DNA from: a virus
Reading direction: 5' to 3' (one strand)
DNA: 64,000 nucleotides
IMG/VR virus record: IMGVR_UViG_3300009514_000435
Coordinates: 1-64,000 of that record
Part shown: piece by piece, positions 14,115 to 23,362 of the stretch
How the letters are laid out: each line of letters opens with the position of its first letter
How positions within the stretch are numbered: position 1 is the stretch's first letter
The notes under the pieces: model-generated
What the model was told of the DNA's origin: nothing
Seen by the model: only the letters and a program-made list of their open reading frames with translations
Databases searched by the model: none
Program-made: the position numbers and the translations under genes

Positions 14115-15799
14115 TCAGACATCTCCAATATTTTTTCAATGTTATCTGTATCAATATGTTCTCTTGCTTGTAAGAAATTATCCATAGACATGGCTCCAAA
14201 ATTCAAAGGCACTCCATCTTTATTGTGCAGAACCTTAGTGGCATCGTCCAACTCTAAAACATAAGCATGGAAGGATTCATTACATACTGGTTCACCATTT
14301 GGTTCATAAGTGATATTAAAATTCTTGGTTAGCATTTCTCTGGAAATAGGGTCTTTGAACATGGCCGTCCCTGGGTAAGCGGTAACGGTAAACATCTTTC
14401 GATTTACACTATCAAAAGCCTGTTTATATTCAGGTGTTCCCTTCATCAGACCTTCTGTCATAAACTGTTGTTGCCAAACTATGAAAGCTACACTGGTTTT
14501 CAGGTCAGCCAATGTTTCTTTCGGGTAACTCATAATCCAAGTACAGTTCGCATGGATACCGACATCCCTACAATTCCTAATCCCGTTAAACATTGTAGTT
14601 GGAAATTGGTATGTGTTTCCGTTCACCTTTGTCGGTGTGTATCCGTTCTTTAAAATAAAACCACCTTTGTTCATTCTAGTCAGGGTGTTTTTAGAAGCCG
14701 ATTCCGCCCCAAATCCAATGTAGATACAACCAGATTTAGACATGGCCTTCACTCTTTCATCAGCTTCATCTAATCTAGTATGGGTTCCCCACCTGATCGA
14801 ATCTCTGTCAAAACCATAATCGGAGAATACTTCTACCATCTTATTTATCCTTGGAACACTTACCGCAAAATTATCATCTGGAAACCCGATAAAATCCACT
14901 TTATATCTGTCCACATAATCTCTCATTTGCTTGGCAATGTGTTCAGGCGACCTAATACCGTAATTCCTTTCCCCCTGTGCTCCCCTATAACAGAAAGCAC
15001 AAGCATAAGGACATCCCCTACTGCTCACTGTGGTCAAACTTCTATCCATTGTGAAAGAAGTACAAGAACTATTATTAGCCTTCCCTCCCCACACTGGTAT
15101 TGAAATATAATCTTCAAGTACATTGTGACCATACGGATCTGACTCTAATAAATCCCACGAAGCATATGGAAGGGTGTCTAGGTTTTTGGGTCTACTTCCA
15201 CCGTAAATAAATCTTTCCTTTCCAAGATACTCCCCTATTCTATAGGGACTAAGTTTGCTTGACAATTTCGCTAAATGTTTATCTTCTTCTTTAAGCACCA
15301 TAGCATCTTTGGCAATCGAGATTATGACATCATCACCTTCGGAATGAGCAACACCATCTAATTCAGGAATCCAGTTAAACAAACCCTTTTTAATCTCAGT
15401 AGCCAGACCACCACCAGTTACCAAAAATGCCCTTGGTTGATGGGCCTTTACAATTTCAGCAACATTTTCTTGCCATCTTAAAGTCGTTATCATACCCGAA
15501 AAGGCAATTAAATCTTGATCCCCTTTCTGGTTAATATGTTTCATGAACATTTCTTCGGCTTCTGCAAAAGAAATAAGTCGGTAACCACCTTCAGGTTTCG
15601 GAAACCTATAACCGTTCAAATCTATAATATGAACAGTGGCTCCGTATCTTCTCAAAATTGAAGCTAGAATTGCTGGCCCTTCTGGTGGAGTATTTGGCAT
15701 AGCCGATTCTCTCAAAGGCATATTGATAAAGGTCACATTTAGACCTCTAAATTCGTTTATACCGATTTCGCCATTTAACTCTGATGGATGTTTTACCAA
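14111..15799 (-). CDS. B12-binding-domain radical SAM enzyme
   Basis: 562 residues. The N-terminal part (about 20-190) looks like the cobalamin-binding Rossmann domain (VTFINMPLRES, ILASILRRYGATVHIID, AFLVTGGGLAT). The radical SAM iron-sulfur site is SSRGCPYACAFCYRG (about residues 263-277), giving CxxxCxxC. GFGAES and the later TIM-barrel strands follow. Enzymes of this class methylate or rearrange unactivated carbons, including sugars and phospho-containing compounds. Substrate unknown. In this cluster a C-methyl or otherwise unusual sugar is the natural guess. Confidence 0.88.
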   Translation of the reverse strand: MVKHPSELNGEIGINEFRGLNVTFINMPLRESAMPNTPPEGPAILASILRRYGATVHIIDLNGYRFPKPEGGYRLISFAEAEEMFMKHINQKGDQDLIAFSGMITTLRWQENVAEIVKAHQPRAFLVTGGGLATEIKKGLFNWIPELDGVAHSEGDDVIISIAKDAMVLKEEDKHLAKLSSKLSPYRIGEYLGKERFIYGGSRPKNLDTLPYASWDLLESDPYGHNVLEDYISIPVWGGKANNSSCTSFTMDRSLTTVSSRGCPYACAFCYRGAQGERNYGIRSPEHIAKQMRDYVDRYKVDFIGFPDDNFAVSVPRINKMVEVFSDYGFDRDSIRWGTHTRLDEADERVKAMSKSGCIYIGFGAESASKNTLTRMNKGGFILKNGYTPTKVNGNTYQFPTTMFNGIRNCRDVGIHANCTWIMSYPKETLADLKTSVAFIVWQQQFMTEGLMKGTPEYKQAFDSVNRKMFTVTAYPGTAMFKDPISREMLTKNFNITYEPNGEPVCNESFHAYVLELDDATKVLHNKDGVPLNFGAMSMDNFLQAREHIDTDNIEKILEMSE

Positions 15800-16617
15800 A
15801 CCGTTTTCCCTCCATCTATAATCATATTTTCGCCTGTCATGTATGAACTAGCTTCAGAAGCTAAGAACATGATAGCACCCTTGTATTCGTCTTTATGGGC
15901 CATTCTACCCATAGGTATGATATTAGTCAGCTTTTCCACAAAGTCCTCTGGTTGGTGATTAAAAATGCCTGTAGGACTCAAACAATTGACTCTTATATTC
16001 TTTTGAGCATAATACACCGCCAGATACTTTGTCATACCGATTACTGCCCATTTTCCTGCCGAATATGTGATAGGTTTCACATTCTGTTGTTCATCGGGAA
16101 CACCCTCTTTTCGATAAATTCTCTGGTCAGGAGCAATAACCCCCAAATCAGAAGAAATGTTGATAACCACACCACCGCCCGTTTTTAACATTTCATTGCA
16201 AACTACTTGAGACACCAAAAAAGTTCCATTAATAATGGCATCTGTTCCTTCTTTCCAATATTCTTCTGTCATGGTTTCAAATCGGGCTTCATTTAGCAAC
16301 CCGCCATCTGCCTTAACCTTTGGGTCTTTTCCCGCATTGTTAATCAGAATATCTATAGGTTCTATCCCCCTAATCCTTGATACCACTTCTTGTATAGAAT
16401 TTTTATCAGTAACATCCATGTGTAAAGCTCTTACACAAGTGTAACCGTACTTTTCATTAAGGCTTTTTGCATTAGCCTGTGCTCTATCCAAATGATGATC
16501 AACCAGATGAACTTCCCCACCCTGCTCAATAATAGCTTCTGCGTGTTTGGGTGCTAGAAATCCCCCGCCACCTGTAATTAAAGCGGTCTTTCCTGTTAAA
16601 TCAAAAATATTTTTCAT
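15793..16617 (-). CDS. Short-chain dehydrogenase/reductase
   Basis: 274 residues. LTGKTALITGGGGFLAPKHA shows the TGxxxGxG NAD(P) loop, ILINNAGKDP the NNAG strand, NISSDLGVI the catalytic Ser and ITYSAGKWAVIG the YxxxK pair. FLASEASSYMTGENMIIDGG is the usual classical SDR ending. A dehydrogenase of this type beside a sugar isomerase and NeuB could oxidise a sugar acid or sugar phosphate. Coupled to its neighbours by overlaps of 4 and 7 bases. Confidence 0.9.
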   Translation of the reverse strand: MKNIFDLTGKTALITGGGGFLAPKHAEAIIEQGGEVHLVDHHLDRAQANAKSLNEKYGYTCVRALHMDVTDKNSIQEVVSRIRGIEPIDILINNAGKDPKVKADGGLLNEARFETMTEEYWKEGTDAIINGTFLVSQVVCNEMLKTGGGVVINISSDLGVIAPDQRIYRKEGVPDEQQNVKPITYSAGKWAVIGMTKYLAVYYAQKNIRVNCLSPTGIFNHQPEDFVEKLTNIIPMGRMAHKDEYKGAIMFLASEASSYMTGENMIIDGGKTVW

Positions 16618-17408
16618 TTCAAGTTTTCTCCAAAATGTTTATCGTGTAGTTCTTCAACAAATATCTTATCGGTTACTGCTCTTTCATATTCATACCCCGT
16701 ATAGGATCTGCTCGTTTGTAATGTCCAAAGACCATCATATGCTCTTTCACCTAAAGCCTGAAATATTTCCTCAAATGGAGTATCCCCCGTTCCTAAAGGT
16801 ACATTTTGTAAAGATTTACTGTCCTTATCCTTAATGTGAACATTGTCTATCCTATCGTGGAAGGCTTCAATAAAATCAGTATGGTCTATCCCTGCCACAT
16901 TGGTATTCCCTGTATCATAAGTGACTTTAGCATGGGGCAATTTATCTAAAACCTCTTTTAGATGTTCAATGGTACAGTCGGTTTCTATGCTAAATGTTAT
17001 ACCATTCTGCATGATACTATAATATTCACAATCTTGTAATATTTTAATAAAATGTGCTCTTTTTCCATCATCATCAATATTAGATTCCTCTAGTATAGGG
17101 AAGGTTATTCTATGAATGTCGTGTGAAATTACTTTCGGTAATACTTTGTATAAAATATGCTGAACCTGTTGATATGAAGCACCTGTAATATTATCCAAAC
17201 CCACCGAACTTATTCTCAAGTCAGATAAATCACAATAGAAAAAAGGATTACTTCGGAAATAATTATTGTTAATTATCCACTCGAAATGTTCAAACCCCAA
17301 ACTTTCCATTAATGGGATTTCTTTCTCCCATTCAACAAAAGGAAACTCCTGAATCAAGCCATTAATAGGCTTTAATAATCTACCTTGAAGTATGCCTAAA
17401 TTTTTCAT
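16614..17408 (-). CDS. Sugar phosphate isomerase/epimerase (xylose-isomerase-like TIM barrel)
   Basis: 264 residues. MKNLGILQGRLLKP, then FEHFEWIINNN, FSIETDC, VTYDTGNTNVAG and IDNVHIKDKD are typical of the AP-endonuclease-2/xylose-isomerase-like TIM barrel, with metal-binding E, D, H and E residues spread over strands. Such enzymes interconvert keto and aldo sugars or epimerise them. With SDR, NeuB and the cytidylyltransferase nearby it could prepare the hexose precursor of the nonulosonate. It overlaps both neighbours by four bases. Confidence 0.82.
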   Translation of the reverse strand: MKNLGILQGRLLKPINGLIQEFPFVEWEKEIPLMESLGFEHFEWIINNNYFRSNPFFYCDLSDLRISSVGLDNITGASYQQVQHILYKVLPKVISHDIHRITFPILEESNIDDDGKRAHFIKILQDCEYYSIMQNGITFSIETDCTIEHLKEVLDKLPHAKVTYDTGNTNVAGIDHTDFIEAFHDRIDNVHIKDKDSKSLQNVPLGTGDTPFEEIFQALGERAYDGLWTLQTSRSYTGYEYERAVTDKIFVEELHDKHFGENLK

Positions 17409-18049
17409 TTTGTTGCCGTTCCTAAAACCATTAATTCAATCGACCACCGTATAAACTCATTTTCAAACCTTTTCAAATTAGGCTTTAAAAATATCCTTAG
17501 TATCTTACTGAATATTTCAAGATATTTATATTTCCAAATTACAGGCAGTTGAGTGAATAACTCTACCTGCACATTTTTAAAACCATGTATCTTCAACAAA
17601 TCATTCATTGAAGTTATAGTGTAAGGTTGAACATGAGTATAATCTTCATAAAAAACATTCTGTTGGGTTATCCAATCGGGAACCAGTATTATCAATCGGC
17701 CACCCTTCTTTAAAACTCTTTTACATTCGCTTAAAAAGTGTTCTGGTTTGTGGATGTGTTCTATTACCGATTTAGAAAACACTACATTAAAACTATTATT
17801 CGGATAAGGGAAATCACTAGTTTCTAAGTCCTTTATTCTTCTGGTATACTTCCAAAATTTCTCTCTATCAATTCCTTGAACATGAAATCCCTTTTTCTTA
17901 AAAGCATCAGCAAAAACGCCTGAACCACATCCCACATCCAAAAATTTTTGATTATGTTTGAGATTATATTTCTTCATAATGTGTTCACAAAATTTATCTG
18001 GATAGGTCGTTGGTTTTCTTTCCCCATATACCGTTTTTAAGTAGCTCAT
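17405..18049 (-). CDS. SAM-dependent methyltransferase (class I)
   Basis: 214 residues. QKFLDVGCGSGVFADAFKKK carries motif I (DVGCGSG), VQGIDRE is the acidic strand end, and FNVVFSKSVIEHIHKPEHFL with LKKGGRLIILVPDW are motifs of the Methyltransf_11/UbiE-like group. In sugar clusters such proteins methylate hydroxyl or amino groups of sugars. The specific acceptor cannot be told. Confidence 0.85.
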   Translation of the reverse strand: MSYLKTVYGERKPTTYPDKFCEHIMKKYNLKHNQKFLDVGCGSGVFADAFKKKGFHVQGIDREKFWKYTRRIKDLETSDFPYPNNSFNVVFSKSVIEHIHKPEHFLSECKRVLKKGGRLIILVPDWITQQNVFYEDYTHVQPYTITSMNDLLKIHGFKNVQVELFTQLPVIWKYKYLEIFSKILRIFLKPNLKRFENEFIRWSIELMVLGTATK

Positions 18050-18423
18050 AATTTTTCCACCAATTCTAAAATAAAACCAAGGGGATCGGCCATAAAAGCA
18101 ACTTTATGTTTTTTATCTTCAGAAAGCATAGGATGAACTAAAAAACGCTGTAACCCTAATTTCATAACAACTTCATTCAAATTCTCTACTTGTAAAGCAA
18201 CATGACAATCAGAGGGTGTATGGTTCTCCCTATCTTCACCTACAAATTCCAAAACTTCTCCGTTTGGTGTTTTCATTTTAATCACATCAATAATTCCAAA
18301 GAAAGGCCATTTTTCTACTTTACCATAAAAAACCTCAAAACCCAATTTCTTATAAAATTCTACTTCCATTCGCATGTCTTTTTTGTTGAGATAAAATCCA
18401 GTATGTCTAATTCGTGTTATCAT
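18046..18423 (-). CDS. VOC-family (glyoxalase-like) protein
   Basis: 125 residues. ITRIRHTGFYLNKKDMRMEV followed by FYKKLGFEVFYG, LEFVGEDREN and ADPLGFILELVEKL gives the paired beta-alpha-beta-beta-beta units of the vicinal oxygen chelate fold with His8 and terminal Glu as likely metal ligands. VOC members isomerise or lyse small ketones, and some epimerise. In this operon it may act on an unstable keto-sugar. The function is inferred from fold only. Confidence 0.8.
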   Translation of the reverse strand: MITRIRHTGFYLNKKDMRMEVEFYKKLGFEVFYGKVEKWPFFGIIDVIKMKTPNGEVLEFVGEDRENHTPSDCHVALQVENLNEVVMKLGLQRFLVHPMLSEDKKHKVAFMADPLGFILELVEKL

Positions 18424-19591
18424 TTATTTCCCTTTTTAATATCTCCAAACCTTTCTTCAAATGATATTCTGTGATCGTTAAAGGTGGAGCCAACTTAATA
18501 GACTCTATTCCAGTATGAACCACTAGCAACCCGCTTTCCATGCACGAATGACATACCTTAGAAGCCAGTTCTTTATCTTTAAAAACAATACCTGCGACTA
18601 AACCTTTAACATTAATCTCTGTAATGTGTTCTCTGTATGTGTGAAATATCTCTGTTATGTTGAAAATAAAAATAAACTCCTTATTTTTTAATTCCCGTTT
18701 ATCCAGTTTTTCCAACTCATTTAAAACCGCCAATCCAGAAGCACAACACAAAGGGTTAGCTGAATGGGTACTACTCATATCACCGACTTCTGGAATATCC
18801 ATGATTTCCTTTCGACCCAACACACTAGATAAAGGTAACCCTCCCCCAATAGCTTTCCCTATACACACTAGATCAGGGGTAACCTGATAATGTTGATAGC
18901 CGAACAATTTTCCTGTTCTCCAAAACCCTGCCTGTATATCATCAAAAGTCACACAAGCTCCAATAGCATGAGCATAAGCACACAAATCTTGTACATAGTT
19001 TTTAGGTAAGAATTTAGCAGACCACCCTTGGTATGTTTCAATCATAAAACCCGCAACCAAACTAGGTTCAACATTCAGCTTTTTCATTTCCCCAAAAAAG
19101 TTTGAGTTTTCTGTAGGAAAAGGTAAATTCAAAAAATCTTCATGTTCATAGAATCCAGTACCCTTCATCAAATCAGCACACATTGTTCTACCATGCATTG
19201 CCCCTTTAAAGGATATTATTTTCTTTCTCCCTGTTTTCATTCTCATTAATCTCACTGCTGTTTCTGTCGCTTCGGTTCCTGATGAAAGAAGGAAGGCTTT
19301 CTCACAAAAAGGTGGAGTTATCTCTATCAACTTTTTAAGAAACTGTAATCTCAATTTGTGTGGGTATGTGTAAGAGTGTAACAACTGTTTATCCAATGCT
19401 TTCTTTATAGCCACCCTCACTTTCTTATTAGCATGGCCGACATTCATCACAAATATGGTAGAAGTAAAATCAATATACTTCTTTCCTTTCATATCTGTTA
19501 CAATGTCATTCTTAGCACACTTCCATTCCACAGGCAACATTGAGTGCATAGACTTTGGTTCTAATTCTTTTAGTTTCTCCTGTATGCTCAT
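18407..19591 (-). CDS. Class III aminotransferase, PLP-dependent
   Basis: 394 residues. FLLSSGTEATETAVRLMR, ISFKGAMHGRT, VTFDDIQAGFWRTGKLFGYQ and PDLVCIGKAIGGGLPLSSVL are class III signatures (ornithine/GABA/glutamate-semialdehyde type); the Lys in CIGKAIGGG is the PLP-binding residue. The family moves an amino group to an aldehyde or keto carbon. Next to the CMP transferase it may aminate a sugar acid or aldehyde. It overlaps the VOC gene by 17 bases. Confidence 0.9.
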   Translation of the reverse strand: MSIQEKLKELEPKSMHSMLPVEWKCAKNDIVTDMKGKKYIDFTSTIFVMNVGHANKKVRVAIKKALDKQLLHSYTYPHKLRLQFLKKLIEITPPFCEKAFLLSSGTEATETAVRLMRMKTGRKKIISFKGAMHGRTMCADLMKGTGFYEHEDFLNLPFPTENSNFFGEMKKLNVEPSLVAGFMIETYQGWSAKFLPKNYVQDLCAYAHAIGACVTFDDIQAGFWRTGKLFGYQHYQVTPDLVCIGKAIGGGLPLSSVLGRKEIMDIPEVGDMSSTHSANPLCCASGLAVLNELEKLDKRELKNKEFIFIFNITEIFHTYREHITEINVKGLVAGIVFKDKELASKVCHSCMESGLLVVHTGIESIKLAPPLTITEYHLKKGLEILKREINDNTN

Positions 19592-20295
19592 TTTTTAGTC
19601 ACCAAATACTGTAAATAATCAAATTCTTCTTGGCTATCTATCTCAATAGCTTTCTCTGTCTTGTAGCCCAATACTTTGTCACCATAAGTTGTTTTGGTTT
19701 CTATGATATTACGAACAGTCACAATATCAATATAACCGTTTGGGGCATAGCATTTCTTAAACTGTTCTTTCGGAATATTAGCATTTTCATTATCATTACC
19801 CATGTACGGTTCGATGTAAACACTAGGCAAATCACATAACATTTTCATCCTATACATCTTTTCTGGTGGCTCTGGTAAAACATGAAAAGACCTTAACGAA
19901 TGATGAGCACCGTCAACCAAATATTTAAAAAACATCTCAAGAGCACTGTTTAAAACATGAGTTTTTCTCAAGGGAGTAGTGGGCCTTAGTAATACAATTA
20001 TATCATCAATATCCATCTTCAATGTATAGATAGCGTGTAACAAATAATCAATATCTTTTGCTTTGTCTGTACAACAAAAAGGCGGTCTTAATAACGTCTC
20101 TACTTTAGATGAAACAGACTTCGCTATATCACAATATTCCACTTTATCGGTGGTCACAATAACCTTGCCTATGTGTAAACATTCTAAAGCGGATTCTATC
20201 GAATATTGCAAGACAGGCTTACCGCCTAGCAACCTAATATTCTTGTCTTTTACACTCTTAGACCCACTTCTAGCAGGGATTATACCGTAAATCAC
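19588..20295 (-). CDS. neuA: Acylneuraminate cytidylyltransferase-like (CMP-nonulosonate synthetase)
   Basis: 235 residues from a GTG start that overlaps the upstream stop (GTGA). IPARSGSKSVKDKNIRLLGG is the nucleotide-binding signature of NeuA/KdsB-type CTP:sugar-acid transferases, and VIVTTDKVEYCDIA with LLRPTTPLRK follow the family. It activates the NeuB product to a CMP-sugar. The pair NeuB (11312) and NeuA (here) makes the nonulosonate reading strong, although the identity of the acid (neuraminic, legionaminic or other) is open. Confidence 0.9.
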   Translation of the reverse strand: MIYGIIPARSGSKSVKDKNIRLLGGKPVLQYSIESALECLHIGKVIVTTDKVEYCDIAKSVSSKVETLLRPPFCCTDKAKDIDYLLHAIYTLKMDIDDIIVLLRPTTPLRKTHVLNSALEMFFKYLVDGAHHSLRSFHVLPEPPEKMYRMKMLCDLPSVYIEPYMGNDNENANIPKEQFKKCYAPNGYIDIVTVRNIIETKTTYGDKVLGYKTEKAIEIDSQEEFDYLQYLVTKK

Positions 20296-21020
20296 AGTTT
20301 CATTTCTCCTTTTTCTAGTTCATCAAAAAACGCTCTCTTGTTCAGATTTATTATCCTTTGGTTTTTCATTTTAGCTGATTCGTTTATTACTTTTAAATCT
20401 TTTAAAATACGTTCAAGATAATTATTCAGTTCCCCTTTACTGGGTATTCTAAGTTTAGCTTTACTTTCAGCATACCCTTGTGTATAATCTAAATCCAATC
20501 CTGTCACATATATCGGGTCACATCCCAACAAAACAGCAAATGCTAACATATGTACTGAAACGGTATCCCCTGAACCATAATGTTCTTTAAAAGAAGAATA
20601 TCTCTGTAATTCTTCTTGAATGGTAAGTCTTTCTAAAATACGACCACAACACCTTACTCCACTCCCACAATCTTTTTGTAAAAAATGTCTTTGATCGTAA
20701 GGCAAAAAATCACAAGTGATATGTTCATCTATCCAACGTCTGGGTGTTAAATCTACCGAATCGGCATAAACAATTGTAGTGTTCCACCGATTAACTCTAG
20801 AACAATTCTTCAACATAGTTTCTATATTATTTGCATACACCACATAATCTGGTATGATATTATGAAAATTATCCCAATCATTACAGTCAATTAACACCAC
20901 ATTTTTCTGTCGGTATTCTTCCATTTTAGGCAAATGTGTATTCAGACTAGGGCCATGAGCTATAACTAGACAAGGGTGGTTCTTATGAGAACCTTCAATA
21001 TCAGAAAAACTTAATTTCAT
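20292..21020 (-). CDS. DUF115/MAF-like protein
   Basis: 242 residues. HPCLVIAHGPSLNTHLP has the GPSL loop, and CDPIYVTGLDLDYTQGYA the GxD strand of the DUF115 family, which includes the MptE-type pyrophosphokinase fold and the MAF proteins that attach nonulosonates such as pseudaminic and legionaminic acid to flagellin. A link to CMP-nonulosonate transfer would fit the NeuA gene next to it. It contains a Cys pair (VRCCGR) that may be structural. Confidence 0.65.
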   Translation of the reverse strand: MKLSFSDIEGSHKNHPCLVIAHGPSLNTHLPKMEEYRQKNVVLIDCNDWDNFHNIIPDYVVYANNIETMLKNCSRVNRWNTTIVYADSVDLTPRRWIDEHITCDFLPYDQRHFLQKDCGSGVRCCGRILERLTIQEELQRYSSFKEHYGSGDTVSVHMLAFAVLLGCDPIYVTGLDLDYTQGYAESKAKLRIPSKGELNNYLERILKDLKVINESAKMKNQRIINLNKRAFFDELEKGEMKL

Positions 21021-21823
21021 AATTCTATAAGATTGTAATCTTTTTCAAAAGTAGCATTATCATTTTTGATTTTATAAAAATCATTTTTGTCTATAACATA
21101 CCCTTGTAAAAATTTACTGTTTAGTTCTTCTAAAGAGAAGTCTTTATTATTAGAATGTCTATTATATCCCGTTTGGGTAAGGTTATTTGCTATATTGATT
21201 GTTTTAGAATTTTCCAGACAAAGCATATAGTGTTTAAAATTTACCCTATTTAAATTTAACACCCCTTCCATATCATTAACATTTCCACCTTGAATCTTAT
21301 ACATCTGTTCCATCAGGAATCCAGTTCTATAAATGTGGGAATTAATACAAGCAGGATAATACCAATCAGTTCGACCATCACCCTTTGTCCAATCCCATTT
21401 ATACACTTCACCTTTTTTTTCTAGTTCTGGAATATCACATTTTAAATCTGCCGTATAACAATAATCACCAATGTTCTTTCCCATTCTCAATGAAGCACAG
21501 TGTATTTCTTCTGTGTAATTATCCAACAAAGGTTTAACGGAATCCTTTCTAATTACAATTTCATCATCAACCATTGTCATAATATATTCAGTCTTAGAAA
21601 AGTTTATTTCACTTCTAATATCTTCGATTAAATTACTTTCTGGAACCCAACTAAATTGAGGATATTTCCCGAACAACTTCATATATCCATCCATATATTT
21701 TTCTGTAGTTGTCTTACAAACAATAGTAACCCGATTAGCTTCACTGAAATTATCAATGATACTAGTCAGAAGCAAATCTAACTGACAAGCCCTATCTTTT
21801 GAAAATATCAATATATCAATCAT
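21017..21823 (-). CDS. Glycosyltransferase-like protein (GT-A fold)
   Basis: 268 residues. MIDILIFSKDRACQLDLLLT and EYIMTMVDDEIVIRKDSV show the start strand and a DDE metal-binding site of a GT-A fold; similar proteins are annotated as family 2-like glycosyltransferases. The C-terminal half is polar with many Asn. Donor and acceptor are unknown. It overlaps the fucosyltransferase-type gene by eight bases. Confidence 0.7.
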   Translation of the reverse strand: MIDILIFSKDRACQLDLLLTSIIDNFSEANRVTIVCKTTTEKYMDGYMKLFGKYPQFSWVPESNLIEDIRSEINFSKTEYIMTMVDDEIVIRKDSVKPLLDNYTEEIHCASLRMGKNIGDYCYTADLKCDIPELEKKGEVYKWDWTKGDGRTDWYYPACINSHIYRTGFLMEQMYKIQGGNVNDMEGVLNLNRVNFKHYMLCLENSKTINIANNLTQTGYNRHSNNKDFSLEELNSKFLQGYVIDKNDFYKIKNDNATFEKDYNLIEL

Positions 21824-22631
21824 TGTCTAATATCCCTCTCAATTCTTCAATGCTTCCAATATTGTTTTCCTTAATCCATTCAAAGGCTTTTTCAGTCATA
21901 GATTCAAATTCATCTTTAGTCATGTTCACCAGATGTTCTTCTAGTGCAGAATCAGATGGAAATTTTCTATAATCCACATACAGTTCTGGGGGTATTCTTT
22001 CTTCGATGTTATAGCAACCATAATAAACAGGAACAGTTTTCGCCTTAAAGCAATCTGTAATCTTCTCTGTCACATAATCCCAACTCCATAATTCATGGTA
22101 AGCATTTTCAAAACACAAGTTAAACTTATACTCATTCAATTTCTTCAATTTAGCCAGACTAGACGGGTAAGTTTCCTTTTCTTCAGATCCGATAACCCCC
22201 TTGTAATGTTCTTCCAGATAGGGGATTTTCCCATAGGTGTGTTTTGTCAGTTTCTTAAAACTTTCAAACACCTCAATTCTTTTTCCAACCAAATCAAAAT
22301 CAACGACCTTTTGGGAAAATCTACATATCAAACAGATACCATTTATCCTATCTTCAAACGGGATAAAAGTTTCCAAGTTACTATAATTATCGAACAAGGG
22401 GAAATTGGGTAACAGGATAGATTCGATATCCATATTCTGGTATTCTTTGTGGAGCTTACTGTTCCAAGTATAAACTTTCTTGTACTGCTTCACATTTTCC
22501 ATGTAATAGTTACTAGGTATGATATTGGCTGTTTCTAGTTGAAGTAAAGAGGTTTCTTTGCTTCTTCTATCTGGGGTATCCTGAAAACAAATCTTAGGAT
22601 ATTCTACAACGGTTTTAAGATATTCTGACAT
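21816..22631 (-). CDS. GT10 family fucosyltransferase-like protein
   Basis: 271 residues. The C-terminal half carries FNLCFENAYHELWSWDYVTE then KITDCFKAKTVPVYYG, which is the GT10 core motif (FxFxFEN...YVTEK...VPVxxG) of alpha-1,3/1,4-fucosyltransferases that bind GDP-fucose. In this phage the donor may be GDP-fucose or a GDP-dideoxyhexose made with the Fcl/ColC-like and ColD-like proteins. No membrane segment, so cytoplasmic. Confidence 0.85.
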   Translation of the reverse strand: MSEYLKTVVEYPKICFQDTPDRRSKETSLLQLETANIIPSNYYMENVKQYKKVYTWNSKLHKEYQNMDIESILLPNFPLFDNYSNLETFIPFEDRINGICLICRFSQKVVDFDLVGKRIEVFESFKKLTKHTYGKIPYLEEHYKGVIGSEEKETYPSSLAKLKKLNEYKFNLCFENAYHELWSWDYVTEKITDCFKAKTVPVYYGCYNIEERIPPELYVDYRKFPSDSALEEHLVNMTKDEFESMTEKAFEWIKENNIGSIEELRGILDND

Positions 22632-23362
22632 TATAATTCCTTATAAGTTTCTCTATTTCGGCTAATATTCGCACACACTTCCGATTTCTGCCAGTTGACT
22701 TTAAACTCATTCAAATCGGTTTCAACATTATAAACATAATTAACATCATCGGTAAATTTACTGTGGGTATCTCCTGCCATTTCTAACATAGGCCACATAA
22801 AAGCCAAGTCGCCTGCCATTGGAATAAAATCTCCATTATCATCTTTCAGATGTTCAACTTTGATTTTACGAAATAGCCAAGCCTTCCAAGTTCTCATATG
22901 AGTAGTGGTGTATGATTTGGTTTGTCTTTGCCCCGCTATACCAGTTATTGGAGGTTTAGCAAAACCGTTTTTGTATTTACCCTCGCCTTCAAAATAAACG
23001 AATTGGCCATAAGTAATCCAAGTCTTTTTATCTTCGTAATAACTTTCAATTCTGGTCAAAGTTTCTTCGTCTGGTAACCAATCATCGCCATCCAGTGTAA
23101 TACAAATATCTTCATTATCTATTTCAGGCCTGTCCATCACCTGTTTATAATTACCCGTCTGCCATTGTTTCTCTGTATTCTCTATGATTTCAAATCTATC
23201 ATCATTCTGTATGTTTTCTCTAGCCACCTGTATAGAAGAATCTGTAGGCAAATCTGCGGTAATATAACACTTCCAGTTTTTGTTGTTCTGGTTCTTTAAA
23301 CTCTGGATAGTCATTCCAATATACCGTTCCGAATTATAAAGAGTGGTAAGGATTCTAATCAT
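22631..23362 (-). CDS. Family 2 glycosyltransferase
   Basis: 243 residues from the ATG at 23362, which overlaps the upstream TGA. MIRILTTLYNSERYIGMTIQ followed by SLKNQNNKNWKCYI is the GT2 opening, and ICITLDGDDWLPDEETL contains the DGDD metal site. GDFIPMAGDLAFMWPMLE marks the catalytic-base region. It transfers a nucleotide-linked sugar to a growing glycan. An in-frame GTG/ATG a few codons upstream is possible, but the ATGA overlap favours the chosen start. Confidence 0.88.
   Translation of the reverse strand: MIRILTTLYNSERYIGMTIQSLKNQNNKNWKCYITADLPTDSSIQVARENIQNDDRFEIIENTEKQWQTGNYKQVMDRPEIDNEDICITLDGDDWLPDEETLTRIESYYEDKKTWITYGQFVYFEGEGKYKNGFAKPPITGIAGQRQTKSYTTTHMRTWKAWLFRKIKVEHLKDDNGDFIPMAGDLAFMWPMLEMAGDTHSKFTDDVNYVYNVETDLNEFKVNWQKSEVCANISRNRETYKEL

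Noticed and set aside
17523-17530. TATAAATA inside the methyltransferase gene
   Set aside because: No gene start within 100 bases downstream. A chance match in AT-rich DNA.
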